DNA from: Eucriotettix oculatus
Lineage: Eukaryota; Arthropoda; Insecta; Orthoptera; Tetrigidae
DNA length: 64,000 nt
Direction: 5' to 3'
Assembly: GCA_034510155.1 (NCBI GenBank)
Contig: CM067377.1
Span: 44,602,437 to 44,666,436, forward strand
The notes beneath the pieces were generated by a model. It saw only the letters and a program-made list of their open reading frames with translations. It ran no database searches and had not been told where the DNA came from. Position numbers and translations under genes: made by a program. Numbering within the stretch: the stretch's first letter is position 1; each line of letters begins with the position of its first letter. Below are positions 26,576 to 38,749 of this stretch, one piece after another.

Positions 26576-28079
26576 GAATTTAGAGTGATAACTGGTCAGT
26601 GTATCGACTCTCCATCAGTCTTAACCCTAGTTCTAAACTATCTAACCGAGTTAACTTATATTTAAAAGGTGTACACACAAAGAAATGTGTAATAAAATAT
26701 TCCTTAAGCACTGAATTAAATAAAAACTAACCTTCAACATTATGCAAGTATGACACACGAAAACTTGAAATTATAAATATAAATAAAGTATCTCTAGAAG
26801 CAGTATTGAGTTCTATATTAACTCCACATTCTTTAAAACAAGTCAACTCGTTTGAAACAGGTTTAAATCAAATGTTTGTTTCCTCTGTTGTATATATTAG
26901 AAACTTCAATCAGTTGTTTGTTTCCTTAATGCGATAATAATGAATGAATTTAAAGTTCTAATATTTACTAACACGGCTGTGTTGATCGATAAGCTAGAAT
27001 TATAAACGCTATAAATTTGATTCTCGCGTAAAGATGAGGTGCACAGTTGTTCCGAACGATTTAATGATCATATTTAATAATTAGCGGGAAATTCCGTAGA
27101 TAATTTCCCAGCCGGAAGCAAATAATTAACCATTTCTAAGCAATTTCTGAATAGGAATCTTCGTGATAGATTGGGTAAGCAGATACTGTGCACACTTATT
27201 TACAAACAGAGATGTACAGAAAGCGGGAACATTGAATTTCACCTGCATTTCCCTAACAGGGTTTAATGTTGCATCTGGTTGTTAAAAGTAAATCAACTGA
27301 ATGTCTCAAGTATATCAGAAGTTATGAGGTTATTCCGTGGAAAAGAACAATTAATTATCTAATTAAAATATTTGCAACGAGAAATTTTGAAAAAAAGGAA
27401 CTGTAGCAATATGAAACATAGTACAGGGTCTTCCAAAAGCACCAATTTAAGAGAATTCTTTCAGAGATTACGAGGAGAATCGATTCATAATTTTACATCA
27501 AATCAAGTAATAAGATCATTTATTCTCAAGGCACGCCTAGAAATCTAATTTAACCGTTGATAGGACATAAAAAATATAGTTTTCTTCTAAAATAATTTCT
27601 GATTCCTCACTCATGTGATTCGTTTTATAAATAATTTTAAAGGGCTTCCGTTAGGAAGAACGCTTAACGGACATAACTAAAAATCAATCAATGCTTTCTG
27701 AAACGTTTCAGCCTATGCCCCAGTTCAGACAAATAGAAACTCGAGCATCACGATTGACAACTCAGACATCTTACATTCCGCTGTGTGGAGAATGTGAATC
27801 GGACGCAATCAAAGGATTCCCAGAATTGAGGGACCACGATTGATCTTCGGTCGTCAGAGTTCTGTTCGCTATTCATCTTAGCCTGGCGAGCTTAATTGCA
27901 TATATCTTTCAGAGACACACAATTTATGGAAGAGCGGTGATGAGATAGGGGACTAAGGCTATTTTCTCCGGACTCAATGAAATATCTGCGTGAGTAGAGA
28001 CGATGGCATTCGTTTCTGAGCGAGAAGCTACTTTCGCCAGAGTCTTTCATAAGAATCGTGTCTTCGGTTTGGAACACCT

Positions 28080-28620
28080 GCGACGTCTACACGGCCCCAT
28101 ATATTTACCACACACGCGCCATCACGGCGAAGACAGCTCTTAATGAAGTCGAATTTACGTCGAGCAAAGAGAAAAGAGAGCTGGAGACGTTTAGAAAACA
28201 TTTATATCTCTAAATTACCCGTTCAGCAGCAATCCAGTGGAGCAGTTAATAAGGCGAGAGAAGCGGCCTATCCAATTTGGACGGGGAGCTTTTTAGAGCA
28301 TATTTCAATGCGAGCGTGCGACGTTCTGCTCAAGAAAAACTTGGCCGTAAACTTATATAGGTGGCTGTGTCACTGGCTGAGTGCTGCAGCATACCCGGGA
28401 ATTTACAGCGGACCAGCCATTCGCGATGACCGTCGTTTTTTTTTCTGCAGGCAGCGCCGCGCGTAAATTTCTACGGCGGAGCTTTGAGGAGATTATTATA
28501 AAGTACTTCATTACGGCACACGAGTCGACATTCCGAGTTCTACGAGCAGTGTTTGGGGCTCCCGGACAATGGGCTATTAACTCGCCAGCATTTCGAATCG
28601 ACATTATTCAATATTTATCC
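28080..28620. promoter_or_regulatory. Gene-free block of balanced composition, candidate regulatory element
   Basis: More than 500 nt of complex sequence, open in several frames on both strands (plus 28143-28466, minus 28604-28353, plus 28381-28641) with no recognisable domain. Open frames on both strands and lack of repeats fit a conserved non-coding block better than a gene. Confidence 0.25.
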
Positions 28621-31600
28621 TTTCAATGTTACAAAAATTAATTCCACGTTTCAATGCAAACCGAAAATAATCATTCAATATACAAGATATGTCACCGTCT
28701 TAGGACAATGAAAAACAAACGCATTAACTTCCGTCCTTTCTTCTTTGCAAATGCGAAATGATTGAAATCCCTGTCTGATACATCTGAAAATATTTCGAAA
28801 TACATTTATACTTATAAAAATAGAACATAATTTTGTTTACTTTCCATTTGAATGGAAAATGATTAACATGGAGCCATTGTATTGAGAGTAAAGTTGGAAA
28901 TTGGAAAAGAGCGAAATGTTCATTTACTAGTATTCTGCAGTATTTAATTCTTCAAAAATAATGTGAAATAATATTAATACAATTTGGAAACTCAGACATG
29001 GAATTAAACAGTTGCAATTAAGATGTTTCGATATACTTACAGATTGAGTGGTTCTTAGAAACGTTTTACGTTCATTGAATTCAGGATTATTATGTTATGT
29101 TACGAAAACTTTTAGCCTTTCCGCACATTCTCTGAAAACTAATTACAGACCGGGATAAGAATAATAACTCCCCTTTCGTGTGATGTAGTGAAATATTTAA
29201 TTTTTTGACTTTTCGTTCATGTACATAATGTCAGTGCAACAAGCTAGGTTCACACAATTGGCATGAAGCTAGACAACGGCACACACGAGGTAAGAGGGAA
29301 CTAGTCAATCAGAGTTGCAGCCAGCCTGTCCACGCGCGATCACATGGGAAACCACAAGCTTTGGAAGCAACAATGGCTCGCCTCGTGGGAAGAGCTCGCA
29401 ACAGAGCGCCATTGTGCCTTTGTTCGCTCCTCGTGGTGCGAGGATTACAACGGCCATTGGACATGGCGGATCGGGGTTCCGCTACTTAGCAGGAACGAGG
29501 CCCACGTTGCGGCTGCTTCTGTCATCCTCGCAATGTACGAACATCAATGTCCACCTGTTATGCTTCTCACCAGACAGTGCCAACTCCAAAGTATTTTACT
29601 CACAAAACACACCACGCTTCCAGCTGGAAGTCTCGCCTTATCCAATACGTCACACTTCAGATCATTCGTACAAACGCTGAAGCAGAGCTGGGACAGCTCT
29701 TAACGTCTCATTTATGTTTTGGAACAAAAGTTCTGAGTTGGACATTACTAGCTTCTTCAAGGCACCAAAGCCATTACACTGACTGAACACTTGCGACCAA
29801 TTAATTCAATTTCTTCTACTCATCGGATGCTCAGCGCTCTCCAACTTTTGCTGGCTCTTGAAATCCGTGTTTATTGCACTTTATTTATATGTCTACTCAT
29901 GGCTCTCAGGAACCCGGTAAAATCCTGACACACATTTAAGCATAAAATTTATCTCGTTCATCAAGCCAATTTCTACGAATTACAAACGTAGGCCTATTTA
30001 CTTCTGAACAGTGACTACTCTATTCAGTCCTGCATTTCTCTGATTGCTGGACTATTTAGATGGTATTTATTAAACCAGTAATAAGGCGCATAACTTATAA
30101 CGAAAAAACCTTGTAAAATATTTTATAGTAGTAACAGTTCGAATGCTATGCAGATAGAAGAGTCACAGAAAGCGTCTACTGAAGCTGCCAAGTGTCCACG
30201 GGAAAAAATCTATCTTCCAAGTCACCCGGAGTCACGCGAAGAATTGCAAAGTGTCATTTACATGACTATATTAATGAAAATTTGAATTTTCGTGTAGGAA
30301 CGGCTGGGGCAGGGCAGTTAGTTTGTTTAGCGTGCTGCAGTAGGCCTTACGGCCAAATAACACGCGGCACAGATAAGGAACGCCGTCTGCTATCTAAATG
30401 GCCTCACACAAGTCTAAAAACTCACAAATAGCTGCCCCCGCAATCGAATAATTAATATACATGTAGACAAGAACAGTGGACAGCGGGATCGTACAGAATT
30501 TTCCCAGTCACCATTAGCCACAATATTATGTATAAAATTATTTCGGCACGCGCACAAGAAAAGTATAAAGGGCGTATCATAAAAAGCAGTAAATAGGAAA
30601 TCTCTAAACCTGAGAGACGGAGTATAACTTCTATAGGTCTACTGGACACGAAAGAAAAATTGGAGTATGGTACCTACGAGGGCCGATTCGTTATGGTGGA
30701 GTTGTCTCAGATTCGATTCGTGGTCATGGACGTTTGAATTCGTCTCCTTCACTTGAAGCATCATCATCATCATTTTCATCTCTCTAACCGGCACAGTCGA
30801 GCGATTCATTTGTTCCGACCCCCATCACCTAAACCGGCGGAAGGGAAAGGAAAACCACCGACGTAATAATTTCCCCAAGAAGAGACAAGATTCTCCAATA
30901 ATTCGTGTATCCTATTCCGTAAAGGAATCGAAAATTTTCACTAATCTGACACAAGACTGAGAAATAACAATGAATAAACCCAACGTCTCGAGGATGTTCC
31001 ATATATATTGTGTATTGTAATGTTCAGTACGTAAAAAGTGGAAATAAAATTATGTTCTGAGAAATCTCATCCTTGATCATGTTACATCCTATTATTTTAC
31101 ATCACCTTAAAACCATTTAGTTATCAAACTTTATTAAAATAATCCTTCACTACACTATCTGTGTTGAACTCGTGTGTCAAGATATTGCAGGCATTGTCAA
31201 AAGGAGATGCCGAATGATAGCTTTTTATAGTGTGTATTTTTGAGTACGGTCGCCGATTAATCTAAATTCCTTCTAAATGGCGCTAAAACTGTTGTACTAT
31301 TTGCTATTTGTCCCTGCTTGTTTACTACGAGGACGCACAAGCAGCCTGAGTGTTCCTTTTCTTCAGAGCTTAAGCTGCATTGTGTATAATAATTTGCTGC
31401 TCTAACAGCGCATATTTCTTAATATTGTTTCGGTTTGATGTCAATAATTCATATACAGTATATTATTTTGGTAGGACAATTAATTAGATAGCTATTTGGT
31501 AAATAATTGTAACTTTTCCGTCCCGGTTCAACCCGCAATTCAACTATGAAGAAAAAGGAGATGTAATAAATTGAATTATAACTCTGCTTACAACCTACAA

Positions 31601-33160
31601 GATCACCAAACGATTGATGACAGATATATTTTACAAATTTTCCATTGCGCTTGTTGGGTGTTATACTGAGAAATTTTCTTTTCATACACGAGGAAGAGTA
31701 TTAGGATATATTGTAGTACAAACTCTAGTCATCTTTATTTATCCTTTAATTAATCAGATTTCTGGCACGAGTGTGTGACTAAGACTGGCTAAATCGAAGA
31801 CTGGCGAATTTTACATGAATTTAAAATAAATAATATAAACTTAATTTTAACACTTACATAATTTATTTTTTAAATTAGTACTCACAGAATTGTATTATAT
31901 TAGAGAAACTTACTTTACAACTGACAGACTGGGATTTGATATGTAATTTTTCGTGTAGAGCACTTGAACCAGTGACATTAAAAGGCGATAAATATGTTAT
32001 AATTTGCGGAAATGATCTTGTCTGAGCGTTTCGGTGTTCATGACTATATAACCCTGCGGGAAAACGAATCGAAAAGTCGAAGACAGCGTTATTTCAAGGA
32101 TCAGGATGACCAAGTAGGTTCACGAGGTTCTGACGACAGTCGTTCCGAGGATTGCGGTCATTGGCGATTGACGTCGGGTCGTGACGAATATACCCGAAGA
32201 TTGATGGATTGTCTTAGACATTGACGATTTGCCCCCAAATATTTACTACGGATCCTAATAGAAGGCGATCTGCATGTCGATAAATTTCAGATATCTCATC
32301 AGAGGAAACTGAGACGAACACGTAAATGATGTTGTCTCCAATTCTTAGAAAACAATGCATTTTCTGTTAAGAATACTGATTGGGTCATATGAATTGGTTT
32401 ACACTTTCCTAGTTCGTCCGATTTCGGAAAAAATGCTGTCTGCTGAAATCCATTTCAATTGGGTACAATTTTCAGTCTTTCACTTATTACGTCTTGAGCA
32501 CTAATTTTGATTTCTCCGAAGTTTATTCTAAAAGATTTTGATATTTTATTGTTAAGCATTTAATGTGCATCCGTCTTAAACCTTCTTATAAGGCAATGGC
32601 ACCCAATATATCAACTTGGTGCAAACGTATTGAATTCATATTCCTTACCCATAATGTCATCGTCCTTATCCATTAAAAAAATTAAACTAAGTGTACAGAA
32701 CCAAGTACAAGTTGGTGAAGTGTTGAAGGCTGCTGTAGTTGTCAGAGAAGACTACGTCATGGACGGTATCATTGAAGGTATGGAAGAAGACGGAGCAGAT
32801 CATGTACCAATCCTTCCCAATACAGTTCTGCACATGCAACGATAAAGGACCTGGATTGAGCGAGAACATGATGGGCTATTATGAGAGAAAAAGAGATACA
32901 CACTATGTGGAAATTAATGATTTCTTTGAAAGAAATCGGTTTATTTAGCAGAAGTTATGTTTCACTAAAACGAGAAAGACGTGATCTGTGTTTTAGATAC
33001 GTTTTTTTAAAAAAGAAAGAAATAGGAAGATCTTCATTGAGAATCCATTAGTAGCTTCGTCAATGTGTAATTATCCTCGTAAAATGCACGATGTGTATTT
33101 GTCCACGCCATACTTTGGATCGCTGCGAAAGAAATTAAAGAAACAGGTTGGGTGGATGAG

Positions 33161-33405
33161 TGGATAAAATGCACCCTGACTTTCCCGTTAGAAAGACAAA
33201 AAAGTCTCATAATTCGCCATGCAGGACATTCCAGCGGTTTGATTACAGCGCCTCAGTCGGTACTTCAATCCAAACAGAAGTGAGGTTACACGATGACACG
33301 AACAGTGCAGTGCTTGAAAAGAGGTTCTTCCTCACGGTGTTCCAATAGTGATGAACGACGCATCCATATCCCTCAAGTCAAAAAGAGAGACTGAACCTGA
33401 CGTGA
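33161..33405 (+). pseudogene. Decayed DDE-type transposase fragment
   Basis: Three frames on the plus strand give successive pieces of one protein: TLTFPLERQKSLIIRHAG (33173 on), RLHDDTNSAVLEKRFF (33280 on) and LPHGVPIVMNDASI (33330 on). They match the order GKGKRLIIVHAG, then YHDDMN...FEKW, then PNSVIVMDNASYH found in an IS630/Tc1-like transposase family abundant in insects. The VMDNAS motif reads VMNDAS, so the catalytic Asp-Asn pair appears scrambled. At least two frameshifts and intervening stops show a dead copy. It sits about 550 nt from the Lim1 exon. Family name is from memory. Confidence 0.6.
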
Positions 33406-33948
33406 TAGTTTCTGTGGAATTTCTTTTTATAATCTGTATAATTTGTATTTATTAAATATTTTTAAATGACTTGTCGAATAAAATAAATAAGAGGTTGATG
33501 CACAGAAGTCAATTAGGCACTTAATGAGGCGTGAATGCGGCTTGTCCTAATCCTCTGGGCAAGACAGGCTTCTACTTCCTGCTGGTCGGGACAGTACAGC
33601 TGCATTCGCTGGTTGACTCTGCTTGTTATTGTAATTCATTTTACTGCACATATCGATTCTTTAGGAATATCGTGTTGTTTAACGTAGTTACTAGCCCGTC
33701 GATGACGGGTACGCACAGATAGTATTCAACGTAAAAAATATATATATTGTTCAACTCGATGACCAAAATCTTGATATTTTGTTTTAAGCCTGGAGAGGAT
33801 GTGATTAACGATGGATGATGACGAGATGAACTAATAATTTTTTTTAGAGCATGTCGTGTATTTATTGGGGTATCTTTGACTATGAAGAACGTACATTTTG
33901 GTTCCTCCGTGATTTTAAAGTTGATTGTAAAGCGGGATCTGATCGTAC

Positions 33949-34121
33949 CTGAAGAAGTCGTTCCTGCAGAAGAGCTTCCCCTCGCGGCTGAAGCACTTGT
34001 CGGAGAGCGTGTGGTGGCAGTCGTAGCAGCGGACGCACTCCGCGTGCCAGCGCCGGTCCAGCACGTTCAGCAGGAACTTGTCGAGGATGGGCTTGTCGCA
34101 GCCCGCGCACGCGGAGAGCAT
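33949..34121 (-). CDS. Lim1: Lim1 (Lhx1/Lhx5-type) LIM-homeodomain protein: coding exon for the first LIM domain (partial gene)
   Basis: The minus strand encodes 57 codons plus two bases, starting MLSACAGCDKPILDK. All eight zinc ligands of a LIM domain are in register: C5, C8, H26, C29, C32, C35, C52, D55, with spacings x2, x17, x2, x2, x2, x16, x2. The stretches PILDKFLLNVL and DKCFSREGKL, and the ending CRNDFF, are characteristic of LIM1 in the Lim1/Lhx1/Lhx5 group; Lim3 and Apterous types differ there. Family members are nuclear transcription factors with two LIM domains and a homeodomain, acting in head, neuron and appendage patterning, with LIM domains binding Ldb/Chip cofactors. The ATG at 34121 has A at -3 and gives the short N-terminus usual for the group. 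The frame is also open upstream to the acceptor (GRPHPAALLPAS), so a longer N-terminus is possible. The exon ends AG|GTACGA (33949|33948). LIM2, linker and homeodomain exons are absent from the window. Confidence 0.93.
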
Positions 34122-34156
34122 GCTGGCGGGGAGCAGGGCGGCGGGGTGCGGCCGGC
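34122..34156 (-). other. Lim1: 5' part of the Lim1 LIM exon and its splice acceptor
   Basis: Reading the minus strand, a T-rich run ends in tgtccag|GCCGG, placing an AG acceptor at 34157 and the exon start at 34156. The next 35 nt reach the ATG at 34121 without a stop in the LIM frame. With the acceptor the exon is 208 nt (34156-33949). This segment is either the last bit of 5'UTR or an N-terminal extension. The acceptor implies a separate upstream exon, for which the best candidate lies at 55614 and rightwards. Confidence 0.65.
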
Positions 34157-35599
34157 CTGGACACAAACAACAAACACACTTCTCTTACTCTCACGACATT
34201 TATAAGGTGGACGCGCCATATTCACTTACAAGAATTTTGGAGTGCGGGCTTCTAGGTTGGGTTCCCTATGGGGAAAAATCGAGAAGTATTGGAAGAAGTT
34301 CAGGAAAGGGCTGCTAATTTTTATCGAGATCATAGGAACGAAAAGGTAGAACAAGTAGGATGTCACAAACGAGGGATAAAGCAAGGTACTCAAAGATTAT
34401 AGGGGTAAAATCTATGGATTGAAATGCAAAAGCCCAGACTTATGGGTAGACGGAAACATCAATTCTAGATAAAATGTAGAAAACAATCGGTAAATTTTCA
34501 TTCCTAAATAGGACTATTATCTTGTGAAAGTTTTGGAGGAAAACCTCTTCAGCAAAATAAATTTAGGTTAAATCTAAGAAAACGCGTGAAGTGACTATCC
34601 TCAATAATATTAATGTTAAATCCAAAGTGAATATATTTCTTGTAGTGTTTTTTCCTTGCTTTCAGGAGTATAAACATTTCAAAGAACAATGCTTTATTTA
34701 TACTAGCACTAATATGTGTATATAAAAATTTAATTACGTATCAGCCCTAGGTCTCATTTCCAATTGTAGATTATCAAATAAATGAAAAATACAAGTTGCA
34801 ATACTTCAGTAATACATAATTATATATGATAATGGCCACTTCCCTGGCAATAAGATTTCATCTGCTTCGTCTTCTGATAGATTTAAACACTTTCTGATGG
34901 GATCTAATCGAAAATGGGCAGCGGAACATAAAATGTAAAATAGTAAACTAGGTAAAAATGAGTACAAAAATAGTAAATTAAAACTATTGAGTAAAATATG
35001 CTCTCAATTATGTACGTACATATATATAATTTGCTATAAATTGTTTTTAAAATGACTGCACTTCTTAAACACTTCACACCCATAAAGGAAATAAATAGAA
35101 GCCCTGATAAGTATTTATTTTAAAAGAAAGCAGTTATCACATCAAAAATCTATTCAGGTTACTTTTTAACTTTCTTGTGGGAGAAAAATTCTCCTCAAGA
35201 AGTGCAGCAAGTAATTTTTTTCCAATCGCTTATCTGTCACCCAAAGAATGAAAATTTCCCTACGTCAGTTTTGATTTATATTTGTGTGTTCACCTTAACC
35301 AACATAAAAGTTAGTATACCAAACTTATACCGCATCTCTTTCCACGCTTTGTTGTCCGTGTGAACAGAGTATAAAGCCTACTTATCTTCCTTCTGGATTC
35401 CAACGATTCCCACCCTCTACCTTACATCGCCACAGCCCAGGTCCTCCTATAACTAAATTCGCTTGTTGTCCTCTAGAGCTTTCTGGACCCTCTATGTCGT
35501 GTTTACTATAATAGCTGAGGCTAAAATTTATAAGCAAGTTATTTTGATTTCCCATTCACTCAATCGTACATCAAAACGTAACTTATTGAAAGTTATTAA

Positions 35600-36350
35600 A
35601 TTACTTTTTACGTAATTCATCTTCATTTTATTTACTTCAGCCCAAACATTTAGTCGTTTCGGAATTCACATTTTATTCTATAGGCGTTACAACTGATTAT
35701 AACTGGTAGATAATTAACAGACATCAGGAACAGTAAAGGCCCAATTACTGATCCTTGAGGATCTCTTGATTTTGCTCGTCTTCTGGCTATCGTTGTCTTC
35801 CAACCTTAACAGAAATCCCTTGACCCAAAGTCTGTCAATATGCCTACCTGTCGTGTCTGGTTTCGGTATCAAAATGTCATGTGGAACGACATCAAATGCT
35901 TTGGCTAAGTCAATGGTGATAGCATCTGTTCCACCACCTTTATCTGTTCCGTCTAATCTCCAGAATATAATTTTGTGGCTCTCCTCCGAAATTCTCTATG
36001 CTGTCCAGACCAGTGTGGTTTTAAACGTGGCACCATCAAGCATGGGATGAAAAGAGATTTTTAAGCAAGACCTTCTGATTTACCTCTCCACGGTTTTAAG
36101 ATTATCATTACGAAATGTAGAGATTCCGCGCTCTTTGAGTCACAGAATTTACTCGTTCTTCGCACCCTAAATATGAGCACAAAATGATTCCTAGATATTT
36201 ACAATTGTTCCCTTCAGGTACTTTCTTCCCATTCATTTTATAAACTAAATATATATCTGCACGAAATATATTGAACCTTACTGAAGTGATTTTCATCGCT
36301 AATTATATTCATTTTATTTGCTTCAGAAAAGTACAATTTTGAAATTGGCA
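35600..36350 (-). mobile_element. Non-LTR reverse transcriptase remnants in permuted order
   Basis: Both parts are on the minus strand. Part 1 (36350-36080) is the C-terminal region: SEANKMN, YKMNGKKVPE, NNCKYLGIIL and VNSVTQRARN, then IS..HPMLDGA, matching the motifs that follow the RT active site. Part 2 (36060-35600) holds earlier domains: RISEESHKI, DAITIDLAKAFDVVPHDIL (palm, first catalytic Asp), a shifted GSVIGPLLFL-like stretch near 35745, and WAEVNKMKMN near 35640. In an intact element part 2 precedes part 1, so the order is reversed. Frameshifts and stops make both inactive. The repeated segment TTCATTTTATTT(A/G)CTTCAG occurs at both 35625 and 36310, marking the shared ANKM region. 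Confidence 0.75.
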
Positions 36351-36811
36351 ATCTTACTATTGGGTCTGTACGTAAGTCGGTGCCGCTTCCTTAATTTTTC
36401 TCTACTTGACATTGCATACTAATAAGTCTTCAAAATGGTCAAAACGAGTTGTTGACAACATAAAAACTCTTGAACGCAACAACACAAAATCCAAATAGAA
36501 GAAGAACAATTTAATAAAATGAATATAGTGGTGTCAATCCAACGAATAATGAAGGATTTATACATCGATATATACTACACAATCATCGGCAAGTGATCTA
36601 ACTTTAAAAATTATTTTGAAATGATTGATCATTAATACATAATATACAGTAAATGTTTTATTACTGATCTTCAAGGTCTTCCGATAGTTATCATTCAATC
36701 TTTACTTTTCAAGTTCACACGTTCAGAAATTCCTTGATCCAAGGCACTTGTTGGAATACAAACAAAACTAGTAGAGAGAAACAATAGTAAACATTTCAAG
36801 GGAAGTAGCGT

Positions 36812-37043
36812 GAGTATGCTGCCGAGAGTTCTCATGTAGACAAATATTAAATTTCATGGACGAAACGCAAAATTTATCAGACTAGGATTTGATCATGAAT
36901 ACTTCTGATTAGTTGCCAGAACATAATCCTCTACGATTCCCAAGATGAAAATGAATGTTGAAAATGTGCCTTCAACTTGAAATTTGTAGTGAAAATCGAG
37001 TCTGGAATAAAAACTGAATAGACTACTTTACTGATGATGGTGA
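36812..37043 (+). repeat. Inverted-repeat pair B, left arm
   Basis: It matches the reverse complement of 38497-38749 over most of its length, for example GCCGAGAGTTCT, ACGCAAAATTTATCAGACTA, TCTACGATTCCCAAGATGAA and ACTGATGATGG. Identity looks to be roughly 85-90%, with a small deletion near the inner end. No coding function is recognised in the repeat. Confidence 0.7.
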
Positions 37044-37472
37044 AAATAGGAGGTAAAATAAGTACGTTTTTACGAGGAATTCTTGGTATTGTTGAGTAGC
37101 ACCGGATGTGTTATTCAGGAAGGCAGTCGTTGTCAAACAGGAGGCAGAAAGATAAGCTATGCACTCCATTCTAAAGTTACACGGAAAACAAAGCTTGGAG
37201 AGATAAACGTGATATGATCGAAAACCCGAATTATGCGGGTAAAGCTGGGAATCAAAGGCCACAAAAAAAGCGACAAGTTTTTTAAACAGATAGATGAATA
37301 ATTCTGCCACTAGAAGAAATGTTTCTGTGACGGCTAAACAAATTTCTATAGTAATATGGCTAATTTTAACCGCTTCTTGATTGGCAAATTTATAATAAAC
37401 GTGTATATAAAAGAGACTATTGTGATTTGAGGTAGGCCGAGTGGTGTTAAATTTCTGCTTACTTGAAGCCAC
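37023..37472 (-). CDS. 149-codon ORF, unknown, between inverted repeats
   Basis: Reads MASSKQKFNTTRPTSN...; residues about 43-73 (ITIEICLAVTETFLLVAELF and onward to FVAF) are hydrophobic enough for a membrane segment, and Cys residues follow. Its 3' end runs into the left arm of inverted-repeat pair B. I recognise no family. Length is above most chance ORFs here, but composition is AT-driven and no partner ORFs are visible. Could be a transposon remnant or chance. Confidence 0.15.
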   Translation of the reverse strand: MASSKQKFNTTRPTSNHNSLFYIHVYYKFANQEAVKISHITIEICLAVTETFLLVAELFIYLFKKLVAFFVAFDSQLYPHNSGFRSYHVYLSKLCFPCNFRMECIAYLSASCLTTTAFLNNTSGATQQYQEFLVKTYLFYLLFSPSSVK

Positions 37473-38184
37473 CGTAACATTTGTGGTTTCTATGATGCTT
37501 ATTTCTTTAAATACTTACTATCTATCAGATATTACACTAAACGCAATATATATACTTTCAAATATACGTTCTATTCTCCACTTTATAGTACATAATGGAA
37601 TGCCATTTCAATATCTATACTGATGAAACAAAGTAGAATTGAAAACTGTACCCCATTAGATGCAAGTCCTGCGCAAGCTAAAATTGAATTTTATCTTAAC
37701 ATAGGAAGGAAAGCGTGCGAATTTACGTATTCTAAAATTACGGAAATTAATGCTTAGGTAATTCAAAAATAGGTACGAAATGAGTGGAAGGGAACCAGAC
37801 GAAAAATTGTAGATCAAAGGAAGTTTTAAGAATAGCAGTATGCAGCAAAAAGAATTGGCAATAATACATCATGAAACAATAGAAAAGTCGCATTGTTGCA
37901 GGATTATGTTAATGACACGTTATATGAAAGTTAATGTTATGTTCATACACGCAAGCATATGAATATTATGGAGAATCCACTATGCAAGACTTGATATTGT
38001 TTATTAAAGACTTTTGAAATTTATTAATTTAAAACAAGTAAAGCGAAATCTTGATATTTGTATTACTTTATAGTTTCTATTAAAGTTTTTTATGTATAAA
38101 GACAAAAAGGAGGTCTTCGTGGACTATTAACGTTGTTATATTTCTTTGTGGTGGAAATTAAATTGCTGCTTTCCTATCGAACGT

Positions 38185-38253
38185 CCACTTGAGCGAATTA
38201 TAGCCAATATTGCGTCCGTCTCAAGTGGATGATAACAAACAAAGTTTGTTATC
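38185..38253. repeat. Two adjacent perfect hairpins
   Basis: CCACTTGAG (38185-38193) pairs with CTCAAGTGG (38220-38228) around a 26-nt loop. Immediately after, GATAACAAAC (38231) pairs with GTTTGTTATC (38244) around AAA. It sits inside the spacer of inverted-repeat pair B. Confidence 0.6.
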
Positions 38254-38496
38254 AGTTTTAATTTTCAATCATTAATGGCCAGGAAGGAAGATTCACTTTG
38301 GCTCTTCCTCAAGAAAACTGACTCAGATTACGGCCCCAAATTTATGACGGGATTTCGACGATATTGTGAAAGATGTCCAAGGAAGCCAAATACAGCAAAA
38401 CGGGAAAATTAGTAAAACAATCACATTTAATACTAATTGCTAAGAAATTTTGAAGGAAGAAGAATAAGAAAATTAACTACAGTTCTTCAAATTTAC

Positions 38497-38749
38497 TCGC
38501 CATCATCAGCAAAGTAGTCTGAAATACTGGAAGGTGCCCTCTTCATTTTTATTCCAGACTGGATTTTCCCTATATATTTCTAGTTGGGAGTACATTTTCC
38601 ACATTCAGTTTCATCTTGGGAATCGTAGAGGATTATGTTCTGGCAACTAATCAGAAGTCTTCATGATCAAATTCTAGTCTGATAAATTTTGCGTTCCTTC
38701 CCTAACATTTTTATTATTTGTCTAGATAAGAACTCTCGGCAGTACTAAC
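38497..38749 (-). repeat. Inverted-repeat pair B, right arm
   Basis: Reverse-complement partner of 36812-37043. The two arms enclose about 1.45 kb (37044-38496), which holds a 149-codon ORF and a pair of short hairpins but no recognised transposase. Lower identity than the 51-52 kb pair suggests an older event. Confidence 0.7.

Larger units (their letters stand above)
1..33948 (-). other. Lim1 intron following the LIM1 exon (continues past the left edge)
   Basis: The donor at 33949|33948 opens an intron on the minus strand. No open frame of 60 or more codons to the left resembles a second LIM domain or a homeodomain, so I read the whole interval as intron, unless an unrecognised nested gene is present. 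It carries the transposon remnants listed separately. Stretches 1-1849, 2230-4900, 9950-12280, 19120-22470, 23110-24050 and 31000-32600 show nothing beyond AT-rich sequence with short chance ORFs. Confidence 0.5.

Noticed and set aside
33876..34205. Plus-strand 109-codon ORF across the LIM exon
   Set aside because: It is the antisense shadow of the GC-rich Lim1 exon; the minus strand has all eight zinc ligands and splice sites.
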